A stretch of 64,000 bases of DNA from Flammula alnicola (lineage: Eukaryota; Basidiomycota; Agaricomycetes; Agaricales; Strophariaceae). The stretch's first letter is position 1, and every line of letters begins with the position of its first letter. Shown here in pieces: positions 22,702 through 33,776 of the stretch. The stretch spans positions 1 through 64,000 of the forward strand of contig JADNRV010000245.1 in NCBI GenBank assembly GCA_015499995.1. Direction: 5' to 3'. The notes beneath the pieces were generated by a model. It made no database searches. It was not told where the DNA came from and was given only the letters and a program-made list of their open reading frames with translations. The position numbers and the translations under genes are program-made.

Positions 22702-25582
22702 GTCAGAGATAAGAGCCAAATGTCATGAAGCGGCTTTTCCGGTGGATGAAACTGCACTAGAGGCGTCTGCCGTTATGATGTCGGGGAGAGGTGGTTGGTG
22801 GTCAAAAAGGAACTGGATAGAGAACGCCCTCGATTTAAACTTGTCCCCATCTTGAAGAGGATCATAGATCCTGCGGCCCACAGATTGTTTGAATTTCTAG
22901 TTGGTCTGCAAATAGATTAGAGTAAGTCCATATGGATACAGATGACTTCACGGTTAATAGCTCCGCGATAGTGTCAGCCCCGATAGGATAGCATCTGAAT
23001 CCGCGTTTCTCAGGGAAGTGGAGGCCAGAGGTTGTTTGCATGCCTTCAAGAGCGACACATGCATCAGAATGCTCGCCTATGATAGAATGCTACGCAGGTT
23101 GTCTTGATGATCAGTCACTGGTCAGAGTTAATGTCATGTCAGCAGCAATCCCCCGCTTCTCAGAAACAAACAAGGTTACCGACATTTTCAGTTCTATTGC
23201 TATTCCTGAACTTAGAGTGTGTCCAGGTCACATAAGTATAGCTTGCCAAGGCCAAAAATATTCCACAGGACTGCCGCATACCGACATAAACCGAACCCGC
23301 GATAAGTCTCAAATCGGATACTCGAAAAGGCGCGATTATCGGTAGTCTGCCGTAGCCTCACTACGCATCAGACCGTGCCTTGCAGTTATCTGCCAATCGT
23401 ATGTCATCAGCTGCAATAATGCGCGTATAGTACATTGAACATTCTACAGGGCATCAGACTTACAGTGCACTTCGCGGGATTTTTGCGTTCTTTCATATCA
23501 ATGCAGCACAGCACCTTCCCAGGGTTGTTATAGGCTGTAGCTGTTTTCTTCTCGTCTCCAAATGTGATGCCACGGGAGTTCATAAGATAAGAATATCTGA
23601 ATTACTTCGGTGATCGTATGTAGACGTTACCGAGGATTTGCGCATGGAAGTCGAGGAAAACAGAGATAAAGCCATGCAATCTTCCCCAAGCCACAATATT
23701 AATTCTCCCCAGATTCTTTCTCGTCGTCGTCACGGTCTCGATAAGTGGCCGGACACGGCTATTTGTACGCTTCGCACTCCACCGCCCCCCCACATGCTTT
23801 CTTATTGAAGAATATCATTGCCAGTCAAGAATCTTATCACATTGATTGGTCGTGTTTGCTCCGAGATAGAATTGAAATGCAGGGAAATGCCGAAAAATTG
23901 AACCTTGCTCCTCCTTGCTCTCGCTCTCCTTGCACAGCTGTCGGAAAACGATGGGTCTGCACAGGTATCACGTTGTTCCTTCCTTCATGCCTCGGTATCA
24001 AGTTTCCGGAATTTTACAACTTAAGATTCACGGCCACATGGCTCGAAGCCATGCCGAAATAATTATCCGCCGTGGTGGAATCCTGTAGCGCACCCAGGCG
24101 ATTCAGCGAATATGCAGCAGAAAGATATGTATGTCACAAAATATCTATTAGGAAAGCTTCTTTATCACGGGAATTGCCAGAGGGATCTGATTCTCTCTGA
24201 TCAGAATTTCTCCCAATTTGTGGATTATGTACAGGAAGCGCCCTCGCTTAAGCTATGTAATATGTATATCCTGATGGATGGTATTACGCTCTATGCAGTT
24301 GACGAACAGTACATAATGATACACCAATGATGAGTAGATTAAGTAAGTCACGATCCACAGGTATCACGAAACTTGGACACTGCAGTTGATGTACTTAGAT
24401 ATTAAACTCGAGAAGCCTGCAGGATGGCGGTGATATATCCGAGGTACTCTTGGTTATCTGCGGTGTCGCAACGTACAGCAATAGATTTCTGCCATTTTAA
24501 GACGCTAGCGGGGTACGAGTTTGAAACCCGATTATATTACCTTGACCCAAGCTCTTAAAGAAGGTGTATAAGACCTCGGACATACAGTATGCGCCCTTTG
24601 ACTACGCCTCAGATGATAAATATCGCACTGGATGTATAACTTGTGGTTGTTTTGGATCTCCAGACCGGTGCCGATCTGGACGGATTTTTTGTCCTGCTGG
24701 CAGATGGGGTGGGAGAACCAAGGTAGAACGGCTTGATTAATATTCAAGTCCAACTATACCCACCCAAGAATAGTACCCCATGTGTCCAGAGTCCCTTCTC
24801 CGTGTAGCTTTTATCTTCGAAACTTTAAAAAAAGAGTTGAAAAAGGGTTGGAAGGCCGTTCAGCAGTTCTTCAACTGATAAATAGGAGCTTTAAGTTTAC
24901 TTACCTCACGTTTGGCAAAGAATACGGATTCCAAGATATCTCAGTTGTTGGTATATCGGGACAGAGCGTGTGCATGTTGTGCCGCCATCTCCATTTTATA
25001 GGATACCATTTATTTTATCTCCATTTCGCAGTTACATTTCATTCTAGTACTAGGCTGTACATAGGGTATATACACTTTGTATGTCCTCATCCGTTTGCCT
25101 CACGAGCTCACCGAGGTCAAATTCATATCATTTCTTGTGTTGATCGCGACGTGCTGAGCTTCCGGAATTTATTTCAACATCAGTTGCAAGAATATCCAGA
25201 CATAACGCTCACCGCGCTTCTCCGGACGAAGAGTGCATAGACTCGGTTACACTCTCGCAATTACTAATCAAAGCCATTGCTAGTTGTGATGTTTCTATTA
25301 ACCGAAGGAGAAGACTGATTCAATATCAATCCCATATATTTTATCATCCTTCTTTTGCGTTCAATTTTCGACCGAAATCGTTACCAAGTTCGCGTCAGAA
25401 GTGAGGACTTAGGGCTTTATTCAGTGCTAAAGGTATGCGTCGTGTGCCGGACGAGCGCTAACCTGATGTTGCGCGACTGATCTCGGCAACTCGAGCAATT
25501 TTGATTTTCAATTTGACTGAGTCTGAACAGTCCGATCTCCGCCTTTAGCGCCCGGAAGCTCTGTCGGAGTCTGTCCATGCTG

Positions 25583-25586
<4 letters not shown>
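22702..25586. other. long gene-free stretch
   Basis: Nearly 2.9 kb between the methyltransferase start and a poly-T run, with only short non-coding-looking frames. No repeats with recognisable ends were found. Confidence 0.4.
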
Positions 25587-25618
<32 letters not shown>

Positions 25619-25735
25619 GAATCCCGTTTATAGTCATTTTCGGGGCGAACCCCATGTAGTTCTTTGATTCTACATAGCCGAAACACATGGCAAGTGTGAG
25701 CGAATACGCCACCCAGCGCGCTCTACTACAAATGT
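25587..25735 (-). mobile_element. candidate SINE with 31-base poly-A tail
   Basis: On the minus strand a segment containing GTAGAGCGCGCTGGG (like a tRNA A box) and GGGGTTCGCCCC (like the GGTTCGA B box of RNA polymerase III promoters) ends in 31 A residues (31 T at 25587-25617 on the plus strand). That arrangement is typical of tRNA-derived SINEs. Flanking duplications were not identified and the box matches are imperfect, so this is tentative. Confidence 0.3.
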
Positions 25736-25944
25736 TTTAGAAGCTGCTGCGCCCAAGGGTGCTCAATTAACGGCCACCGTGGCGACGGCAAGTGAGGACC
25801 GGTGCACAGCCCAGCCAAGACGGATCGAGGCCAATCCATTGCCGCCACATAGGATACTGTCAACGACTACTACCTCAGAGGAGAAAGTAGGAGACGGAAG
25901 GGGGTTTTTGTGCCTGTGAAGGTGGTCATTCAAATATTCACAGT

Positions 25945-26168
25945 TGATAATGGGCAAGAGCTTCTCACAGGTGCGATATCATTGGACCCTGTGTCTCAAA
26001 GTTGCCTCTTTTGCCATTCCCGACCACATCATTCATTGCTTCTTATCTACCTTACAGGTCATATGTGAGGGGTAAAAATAACCGACCCACAGTTTGCCAG
26101 CCGGAGGAAGACTTCCCACCATCACCACGCTCCCATCCCATAAAAGTACCCATCAAGGTCGTATATAA
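25945..26168 (+). promoter_or_regulatory. ammonium transporter promoter: GATA sites and TATA box
   Basis: TGATAA at 25945-25950 and CTTATC (AGATAAG on the other strand) at 26042-26047 match the HGATAR sites bound by fungal nitrogen-control GATA factors. TATATAA at 26162-26168 lies 65 bases before the ATG at 26233. The sites are seen; control by nitrogen status is inferred from the gene product. Confidence 0.45.
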
Positions 26169-26232
26169 CATGCGAGTGGCTTGACGTTTCGGGTTTAACT
26201 ATCTTCTTCCCCACCGTTCAAGAGTGCCAACG

Positions 26233-28302
26233 ATGGTGAATATCACCTACGACGGTTGTAAGTCCCTATTCCATCCTCTCTTTCCCTGCTCTACTCCATT
26301 TCAGACCTTCTGATCGGTCTGATGGCGTTCTGACCCAAATTACCCTACAGCAGGATCAATTAACTGGTTCGACGCCAATGCCAGCCCGCCTGCGACAGTC
26401 GTCTATAACCCAGGAGATATCGCCTGGGTTCTGGCATCGACTGCATTGGTATGGATAATGGTTCCTGGTGTTGGATTCTTTTACTCTGGGTTGCTCAGGT
26501 GCGTCGCCTTCGTATTCAATGGGCGCACAAGGATTGATTAGGATCCTGATAAGACGGAAAAATGCCTTGTCTATGATCTACTTGAGCATGATGACCATTG
26601 CAGTAGTATCCTTCCAGGTGAGTGCCGAATATCACTGTGAAGAACCTCCTTCTGACTCTGCTTTGCTCTTTCAAGTGGTTCTTCTGGGGCTTCTCACTAG
26701 CCTTCAGTGAGACCGGAAGTCGCTTCATTGGTGATCTAAGTGTGTCCCTTTCCTCTTATCTTAAGTCACCAAACCTCATTGCTCGATAGAATACTTCGGC
26801 CTGAAGGGCGTCCTCGAACAACCATCCATCGGCAGCACACGTATCCCTTCTATCGTTTTTTGTATCTACCAACTTATGTTCGCTGCCATCACGTAAGTTC
26901 TATCCTGCTACATAGCCTCTTTAGTGACAGAATGCTAAGCGGGGTGATCGGATTTCAGACCCATGCTCGCGATCGGTGGCTTCGCCGAACGCGCCCACCT
27001 CGGACCCCTTCTCTTCTTCGTTTTTGCTTGGTCGACTCTCGTTTACGATCCTATTGCTTGCTGGACATGGAATTCTAACGGCTGGACCTTCCATCTCGGA
27101 GGTCTTGACTTTGCTGGAGGAACACCTGTCCACATTTCATCTGGAACGGCCGCTCTTGCCATCTCCGTCTACCTTGGCAAGCGCCGAGGATACGGCACGG
27201 AAGCCCTTGCCTACAAGCCCCACAACACCACCTACGTTATCCTTGGGACCATTTTCCTCTGGTTCGGATGGTTTGGTGCGTCTGGTTCTCACGAACTATC
27301 AACCGTGAACTTGATTTAATTTAATTTATACACGGCAGGCTTCAACGGTGGATCTGCCCTTGCTGCAAATCTGAGAGCCGCTCAGGCATGCATCGTCACC
27401 AACTTGGCTGCCAGCGTTGGTGGTCTTACCTGGATGCTCTGGGTAAATCCATATTTTTAAACCGAAAGTCCTCCCTCCTTATCATGACCTCGCCAGGATT
27501 ATCGTATTGAGAAAAAATGGTCGGCAGTCGGCTTTTGTTCTGGGGCTATTGCAGGTCTCGTCGCCATTACTCCTGGTTCCGGATTCGTTGGCTCTCGTGG
27601 GTATTTTTTTTCTGTGAAGGAAATCGACCATGCGGCTTACGCTTTCCTATTTTTATGTTGAACCTAATAGCTGCTGCTGTTCTCTTTGGTTTTATGGCCG
27701 GTACTATCTGCAATTTCGCCACGCAGCTCAAGTTCTTTGCAGGATACGACGATTCCCTAGATGTCAGTACCAATTTCGTCCTTACTGCCTACGATCATTG
27801 ATTGGCGTTTCTCTGCGTAGATCTTCGCGTCCCACGCCATTGGAGGTGTCGTTGGCAATATTCTCACTGCACTTTTCGCTCAATCTAGTGTGGCCGGCTT
27901 CGATGGCTTCACTGTAATTCCTGGAGGCTGGTTGGATCACCATTATATCCAGCTTGCTATCCATCTTGCCGACTCTGCAGCTGGCCTCGGGTATTCGTTT
28001 GTCATGACCGTGAGTGCTCCAAATCTATTTTTTGTTTGGTACCTGTAACAGCCTGACTGACTGATGATGGTGTCCGTGACGTGTAGACCATTATCCTCTG
28101 GATTATGCACTATATACCCGGTCTGCGCCTACGTGTCCCAGAAGAGACAGAAATAGTCGGCATCGACGAATCCGACATGGGAGAATTCGCCTACGACTAC
28201 GTCGGTCTGGAGACTGAGCTCAAACCAAGCGCCTACGCTCGCTCGACGGCCTTCATGGCAGAAACCAGAGAATCCGACTTGAAAGAGCGAGCTAGTGCTT
28301 AA
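26233..28302 (+). CDS. ammonium transporter (Amt/Mep family)
   Basis: Eleven exons: 26233-26257, 26351-26498, 26554-26617, 26676-26739, 26790-26892, 26959-27275, 27339-27442, 27497-27596, 27671-27762, 27821-28009, 28087-28302, summing to 474 codons (473 residues). Membrane segments fill most of the protein. Family signatures include PGVGFFYSGLLRRKNALSM, LVYDPIACWTWN, the first pore histidine in GTPVHISSG, WFGFNGGSALAANLRA, GSPAAVLFG and the second pore histidine in HAIGG. The C-terminal tail (VPEETEIVGIDESDMGE) carries the conserved GxD element linked to subunit coupling in fungal Mep proteins. It imports ammonium across the plasma membrane as a trimer. Donor GTGGGT at 27597 was chosen because it restores GSPAAVLFG. 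Which fungal Mep subgroup it belongs to is not resolved. Confidence 0.95.
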
Positions 28303-29038
28303 ACACCCCCTCTACATCAGTAATATCATCGAACGTCTGCCCATGGGTCTAACCCTTCCCCCTTCCTCTCTATGTATCCCAAACCTATTTTTGCTATCCT
28401 TTGCGCTCACGTAACGTTTAGACCCATATGTATGTATTTTCATACTCAATTCTAATGTTTTGCAGGCGCGATACGCCACGCACCTCGTGCTTTGTGTCGG
28501 TGTCATAATTCAGTATTCAGTGCTAACATATATGGACCTCGGTGTTTGTCATTGCGCAGCCCTTACAAATTTCATTCTAGAGAGCGACACTCATCCGCGG
28601 GGAAGAGCATCGTCGGTGTTCCAGACATAAACCCTATCAAAGTATTGTTGAACGGGAAGACTGCCCGACCTGAAAATCATACTAATCAGAACACCGAGCT
28701 ATACGGGGAGAACATATGTAGAAATACCCATGTGAATACTGTGTCAGGTACTATCATCTATCACACGATAAGCACCAGACTGAATAAGACCGACTTCGAG
28801 AGTGCTCCAGCACCACTATAGTAGGCTCCAAAGTTGGATACACCTAGCCACAACATCTCCGAGTTTTGAAAACAAAAGCTTGAATATACAATCACTGTTA
28901 CTTATTACAAGTACATGGCTGCCATTATCGATATCGCGATATTAAGTTTCCAAGGTATGTCTATGATACAGTTGACCTTCTCACAGGTGCGGTCACCTGC
29001 GGCGGCAGACGCATAATGAAATAACAGTACATCCCAGA
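28303..29038. other. no gene seen between convergent genes
   Basis: About 735 bases separate the ammonium transporter stop from the stop of the minus-strand NTF2-like gene. No coding pattern. Confidence 0.45.
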
Positions 29039-32000
29039 TCATGATATGGCATCGCAGATCCATGGTACACGCTCCTCGAGTTCTTCGACACTCAACAGTG
29101 GCGCCGCTCGTACTGTCATCTGGTGTGAGACAGCTACTAATGGCCAGACATCTTTCAGGTTTGGTGGGGCAAGTCTGTGTGCGGAGCCAAGAACCAACCC
29201 GTCAGAATGATGCTCTCCGCGTTTCATTAAGCAAATATAGGACATACCGGTTGATATCATCATCGATGTCGTCCTGCTCGCTCCTGCGACGCAATACGAA
29301 ACTCTGGTCTACAGTCAAGACGTGATCTAACTGTGGGTTCGTCACGTTGATGTTGGCCACCTCTCCGTGGACCGAGACCAAAACCCCGTCTTCGGCCCCA
29401 AATAGCAGCGGGGTCGCCATGTCGTAGAAAACCTCTGTCTTTGGACGAGCACCAAACATGTATGGTCCCATTTTGTGCAACCTGTCACAAATTTGGGGCC
29501 GCCCTTGTTCGACCGCTAACATTGATTCCGGCAAGTCTATAAAGAAATGATGAGCTACTCAAGAAGGTATTGAAAAATAAAACATGTAGTACTCACGAGA
29601 AGATCGGAAAGAAGGCTTCATTTCGGGAGCGAAGAGCCCAGCGGTCGAATCCTGAACATGATGGACACGACATGAGAAAAGGGCGTCTTTTGCATATGCT
29701 GCCCCCAGTTTCGAGCGATCAGAATCGAATAGCTGGATATAGCTGATACAATATGTGCATGTTAACAATTCTATATGTGTAAGGAGTGATGCATAAAATA
29801 ACCCACCTAGCAAGAAATTTTTTGGCATCGTTGACTATTTCTGGGTCCTCTTGCGCTTCCTCATCCGAGTGATCAGGCTCTGGAAAATCACCATCTGTCA
29901 GCCCCCGAAGGAGGTCCCTGCCGACTTTCTCAGCCTCGTAGAGATCAATCATATCACTGGCCGACGCATCGTTCATAGGCATGGCCGCATGCCCCGCTTC
30001 TCCATCGTTACGGCCCACAGCTTGAGTTGTTGTCGTCGTCGACCGCGAATCGTTCACGAGTGTGGGAGAGACTGGATACTCGGGTGTGAGAACCTCTACG
30101 GGCGTCAAGAGCTTGTATGACAGCTCTGGAACATCAAGTGTTGTCGCCAACATTTCACGAGGCCGCTCGGGGCCACGCAGATGCCCGACTCGAGAAAATG
30201 TGTCAGAACGCGTTGTTGGGTCATCAGGGGCGTTTAGGAGTCCCTCTGTCCTCCCAGCAAGGTCTTGTGCTTCAGGCGGCGTTACGTGTGCTTTAGATGT
30301 CAAATGGATTCGGCGAGGATTCGTCGGTTTGAACACCATTCGTCTTGGCACGGGAAGTTGCGAAGGGGGTCTGTCATCCACAGTCTTCGCAGACGTCAGC
30401 TGCTGCTTTCTGGAAGTAGATGTCGGAGATTCTGATTGTGTGTTCGTAGGACCGGAACTCGAACTCGACGAACTTAAATTTTGGCGAGTGGGAAGAGCAA
30501 GCCTCTTTCTAGGAGATGGGTGGGATTCAGGTACAGGAGAAGGCGATATGAGGTGTGACGAGCGCTCTAGCACTTCCATGGGTATTCCAGCGGCCCAGTG
30601 TTTTTCCGGCTCCTTTCCAGTCGACTGCAGTCTTTTGGACACACTGGATTGTGACGAAGCCGGGCCTACGACGCTGACGCCCTTTTTGCTGGAAACAGGA
30701 GTTACCTTCCTTCGTTTAGGAGTTCGATTTGGCGATGTTTTAGTCGTGAGATCGTTCATTTCGTGAACCCTTTGGATTGCAGTGGCGAGGTCGGGGATAT
30801 CTGGGCGAAGAGTATCAGACCACACAGGAACAGAACTGGACCTACACAGCAACACGTGTCAGAAATATGCGGGGGCATGGATTTAAGCCACCAAAAAAAA
30901 TACCATTCGATAACGAGGCCGTCATCCCTAAATAATAGTAGTCAGAAATATATTTGGCAAGCACGGACATCGTACGAACCTGTAGAATGCCTTCTTCTTC
31001 TTCAACCCCAGCCGGAGAAGAGCTCTGTTTTTCTCCTGGAAAAAAGACTTTCTGTTTTCTCTAAATTGCGGGTTCGACTTCTGGCAAGATTCTGGAAGGG
31101 CGTAGAAATTGATAGATTCCGTGACGAGCCTCCGGGAGGGTTCGCCTGACAGTGACGGGGATGGCGATCGGGATTCTTTCTTCACGAAAAAGCCTGCAGT
31201 TGTACATTCGCTCTTGACTGGGGAAAACCTCTCTTCCTTAATATGAACAATCGGCTCTTCCGATGCGGTGTCCGTTTGGTCGGGTGTTTGGCGTTGTCTT
31301 CCAGGCAAGGGTGCTTTCGGTCGTGGAATTAGTGGTGGTGTTGGAGTTGGAATCGTTTCAATGAGTGGGTGCAAGCATGGTGGGTGCGAGTATATTGGCA
31401 TCGTGGAGGCCTCCTTTTCCGACTCCGGCGGCTCATAGACATGTTCCAATTTTCTACGTTTTAGCGGTGACGGAGGAAGTTTTGGAGATGGTGATCTCGA
31501 ACGGAAGAGCCAGTGGGGGGGAGCTATCGTCGTTGGACCAGAAATATCGGGTTCGGGCTGTTCGGGTCGAGAGATCGTCGGTGAATGTGACACGTAGAGC
31601 GCTGCTGTTTCATTGTCTCCGGGAGTATCTCCTCCTGACTCCTGGGGTGCAGATTCTAGGTCGATTATGGATTTGCTTCTCGATGAAGATGAAGATGTCG
31701 CAGTCGAAGATGGAGGGCGCGCGGTCTCGAGCTGCGTCGCCGCGGGTATGCCACCTGCTTGTCGAGACCAATGTACCAACGGAGGGTTCTGGCTACGTCC
31801 ACGGCTCGATCCACCTCCTCTGCCTCTCCATGAGTTGTTGCCCCGTATCGCATATTGCGTGAACGGCCCGCCTCGATGCATGTATCGACCTCGATAACCT
31901 CCTCGAAAACCTCCTCGATCACCAGATCCCCTATAGTTGCTGATCCCACGAGCTGGAGGAGCTACACTTGCGACTCTAGGAGGAAGTTTCTGGTTCCGTT

Positions 32001-32088
32001 TATTGATTCTCTCGTTCGGTTGTGCGTCTTCGGGGTGCAGCACTGGTGTTAACGATGATGGTGTTGCAATGCCGTATTGTAGTAACAT
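29039..32088 (-). CDS. RGG-rich protein with C-terminal NTF2-like domain (possible mRNA-export-type factor)
   Basis: Six exons: 30980-32088, 30904-30927 (24 bases), 29807-30841, 29597-29742, 29248-29536, 29039-29174; total 913 codons, 912 residues. The N-terminus carries an RGG/RGR block (YRGSGDRGGFRGGYRGRY, about 50-70) typical of RNA-binding proteins. A long disordered Ser/Pro-rich middle holds basic patches (PLKRRKLEH, TPKRRKVT). From about residue 720 it reads SYIQLFDSDRSKLGAAY, ALFSCRVHH, VLVSVHGEV and WPLVAVSHQMTVR, which resemble the NTF2-like domain of Mex67/NXF-type export factors. No leucine-rich repeats or UBA-like tail are visible, so it is not a standard Mex67. A nuclear RNA role is plausible but inferred. 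Confidence 0.65.
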
Positions 32089-32807
32089 TTTACAAAATTA
32101 ACGGGATTTCTAATCCATCTACAGTGGCCATTAGAATGAGATTCATATCTAGGTCCTTGAAGCTTGAAATATCACAAATACTTACCTTTGGAAGGTCGAA
32201 GTAGGCGGCGAACCAACAAATCGAGTCAAATCTGGTTTACCCCCCATATGGCCATCGTTGAGCAAATGCGGACCACGCGCGTGATTTCAGATTCAGGCGG
32301 CCAGAAACTTGCCGCGAAACTCCTCGTGTTTGCCCCGTGTTTCAAGCAATAAAATGAGAGAATACAACATACAACATGTTTTTGATAATTTCGAGCCTAT
32401 TGCATTGCAGATGGCATCGAAAGCAGCAAACGGTGTTGAAACAGCGCGAGGAATTGCTGATTGAGCGGGCCAACATCATATACCACTATAGTCGGTAAAC
32501 CAAGTAGCCATCATTGCGCATGCCTTGCCAAGTACGGTTCCACATTGGTTCAACGTGTACTTATAAGAATATTGGCAGGTAGGAAATCCTCTGAATCGGA
32601 CATAAGAAACTGCAGCAGAGACTCGGACATCTGCAATCTTTTGTGTTTTTCAACCAAGTTTGCTTCAACTTTCGAGATTCTGAATCGAGAATCACAGCTG
32701 CGGTCAGGTGTATGTGGATATAATGGCATAAAAGAGTCCTGATGTACAAGGTTCGCCTGGTTAATATTGGTAGAAGGTAATTCGTTTGTTCGCATTCCAA
32801 GATAAGT
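32089..32807. other. no gene seen
   Basis: About 720 bases upstream of the NTF2-like gene and downstream of the I9-like gene. The right part (about 32730 onward) matches 47250-47330 and marks the start of duplicated sequence. Confidence 0.45.
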
Positions 32808-33278
32808 TCACTGAGTGGTTACGACACTATCGGGCTCTGGATCAAATACAAACCGTTTCTTCAGTGAACAGTAAACGTCAAGAGAATCCACAGAAACACA
32901 CCGATGTAATCGATGACGCTTCCTTGCAAACTCTGTAGGTTCTGGAGGAAAGAATCTGTGATAGTGGCAGAGAAACCCTATTAAACATGTCTTCAGTGCC
33001 AAGATCTCGAAGCGGGAACAAACGAACATTGAGGATTCCGCCGTCCTCGTCATAGCGTTGCTTGATTTCGCCGCCTGCCAAGAAGATCAGTTGGGTTTGA
33101 ACTAGTACTAGAGTCAGAAGCAGTCCTTACCGGTTGCCTTCACTTCGTCTGCGTATTTCGTAATCTGTTCAGAGGTAACTCCGTCCTTGAACACGACGAT
33201 GTATCTAGTAGTCCAGAATCAGCGCCATTTATCGACGACCAAGATAAAAGATGCAGTTAATACATACTTCCCAGACAT
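32808..33278 (-). CDS. I9 peptidase-inhibitor-like small protein, copy 1
   Basis: Five exons (33268-33278, 33131-33204, 33028-33074, 32902-32977, 32808-32836) give 78 residues. The coding part of exon 1 is only 11 bases (ATGTCTGGGAA) and ends at a GTATGT donor. The protein starts MSGKYIVVFKDGVTSEQITK and continues with GGILNGFSATITDSFLQNL and VIDYIEPDSVV. This is the inhibitor I9 fold seen in subtilisin propeptides and in free-standing fungal inhibitors of the Pleurotus type, which act as chaperone-inhibitors of subtilisin-like proteases. There is no signal peptide, so it is probably cytosolic. A TATATA box lies near 33363, about 85 bases before the start codon. A second copy lies at 47329-47825. 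Confidence 0.85.
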
Positions 33279-33455
33279 GGTATGATTAAGCGTGGTCGAG
33301 TCTGTAATGGTTCTGGAAGTTGGGTGACGAGGAATGGGGGAATGCACAGTCAAGCGCAGGCTTATATAGCCTCTACGCCATAACGCCATGGAATTAGTGA
33401 TAAGATCTAAATGGACGGACTTTTGGAGTATCAGATAATCGTGGTAAGATCCCTG

Positions 33456-33730
33456 TCATATCGGACCATAGTACCCGCCATACCCGCGGGCCGCTCTCGT
33501 TTCTTGCGATCTATCTTTCTGACTCTTCTCACAACGTCTAAGTATTGCATCTAGAAGCAAATCGTCCTCGGATCGTTTTGACGAGTTGTCTTCGCTACTG
33601 GGCGAAGGAATCATGTCCAGCATTTCCCTAAGTATATGGAGAAGACAAATTAGAAGTGGTATACGCCACCTTTGACGCCCTTCCACCGTTGTTAAGAGCA
33701 CTGGATATAGGCAGTGTTCTGTGGGGAGTT
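33456..33730 (-). repeat. conserved relic segment, copy 1 of 3
   Basis: This segment, present also at 35880-36150 and 48034-48260, encodes on the minus strand a similar peptide in all three copies (EMLDMIPSPSSEDNSSKRSE, then LRRCEK). The three copies differ by small indels and none has a full gene around it. It immediately precedes F-box copy A. Confidence 0.5.
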
Positions 33731-33776
33731 AGTAATACTTATAACCCAACTCGACAAACCGTCTAATCCAGTCATC

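Noticed and set aside
22487..22855. Plus-strand frames opposite the methyltransferase gene
   Set aside because: They are shadows of the long minus-strand coding exon; composition is the complement of Pro/Ser codons.
30062..30766. 234-codon plus-strand frame opposite the NTF2-like gene
   Set aside because: Opposite-strand shadow of a coding exon whose splice sites and frame are well supported on the minus strand.
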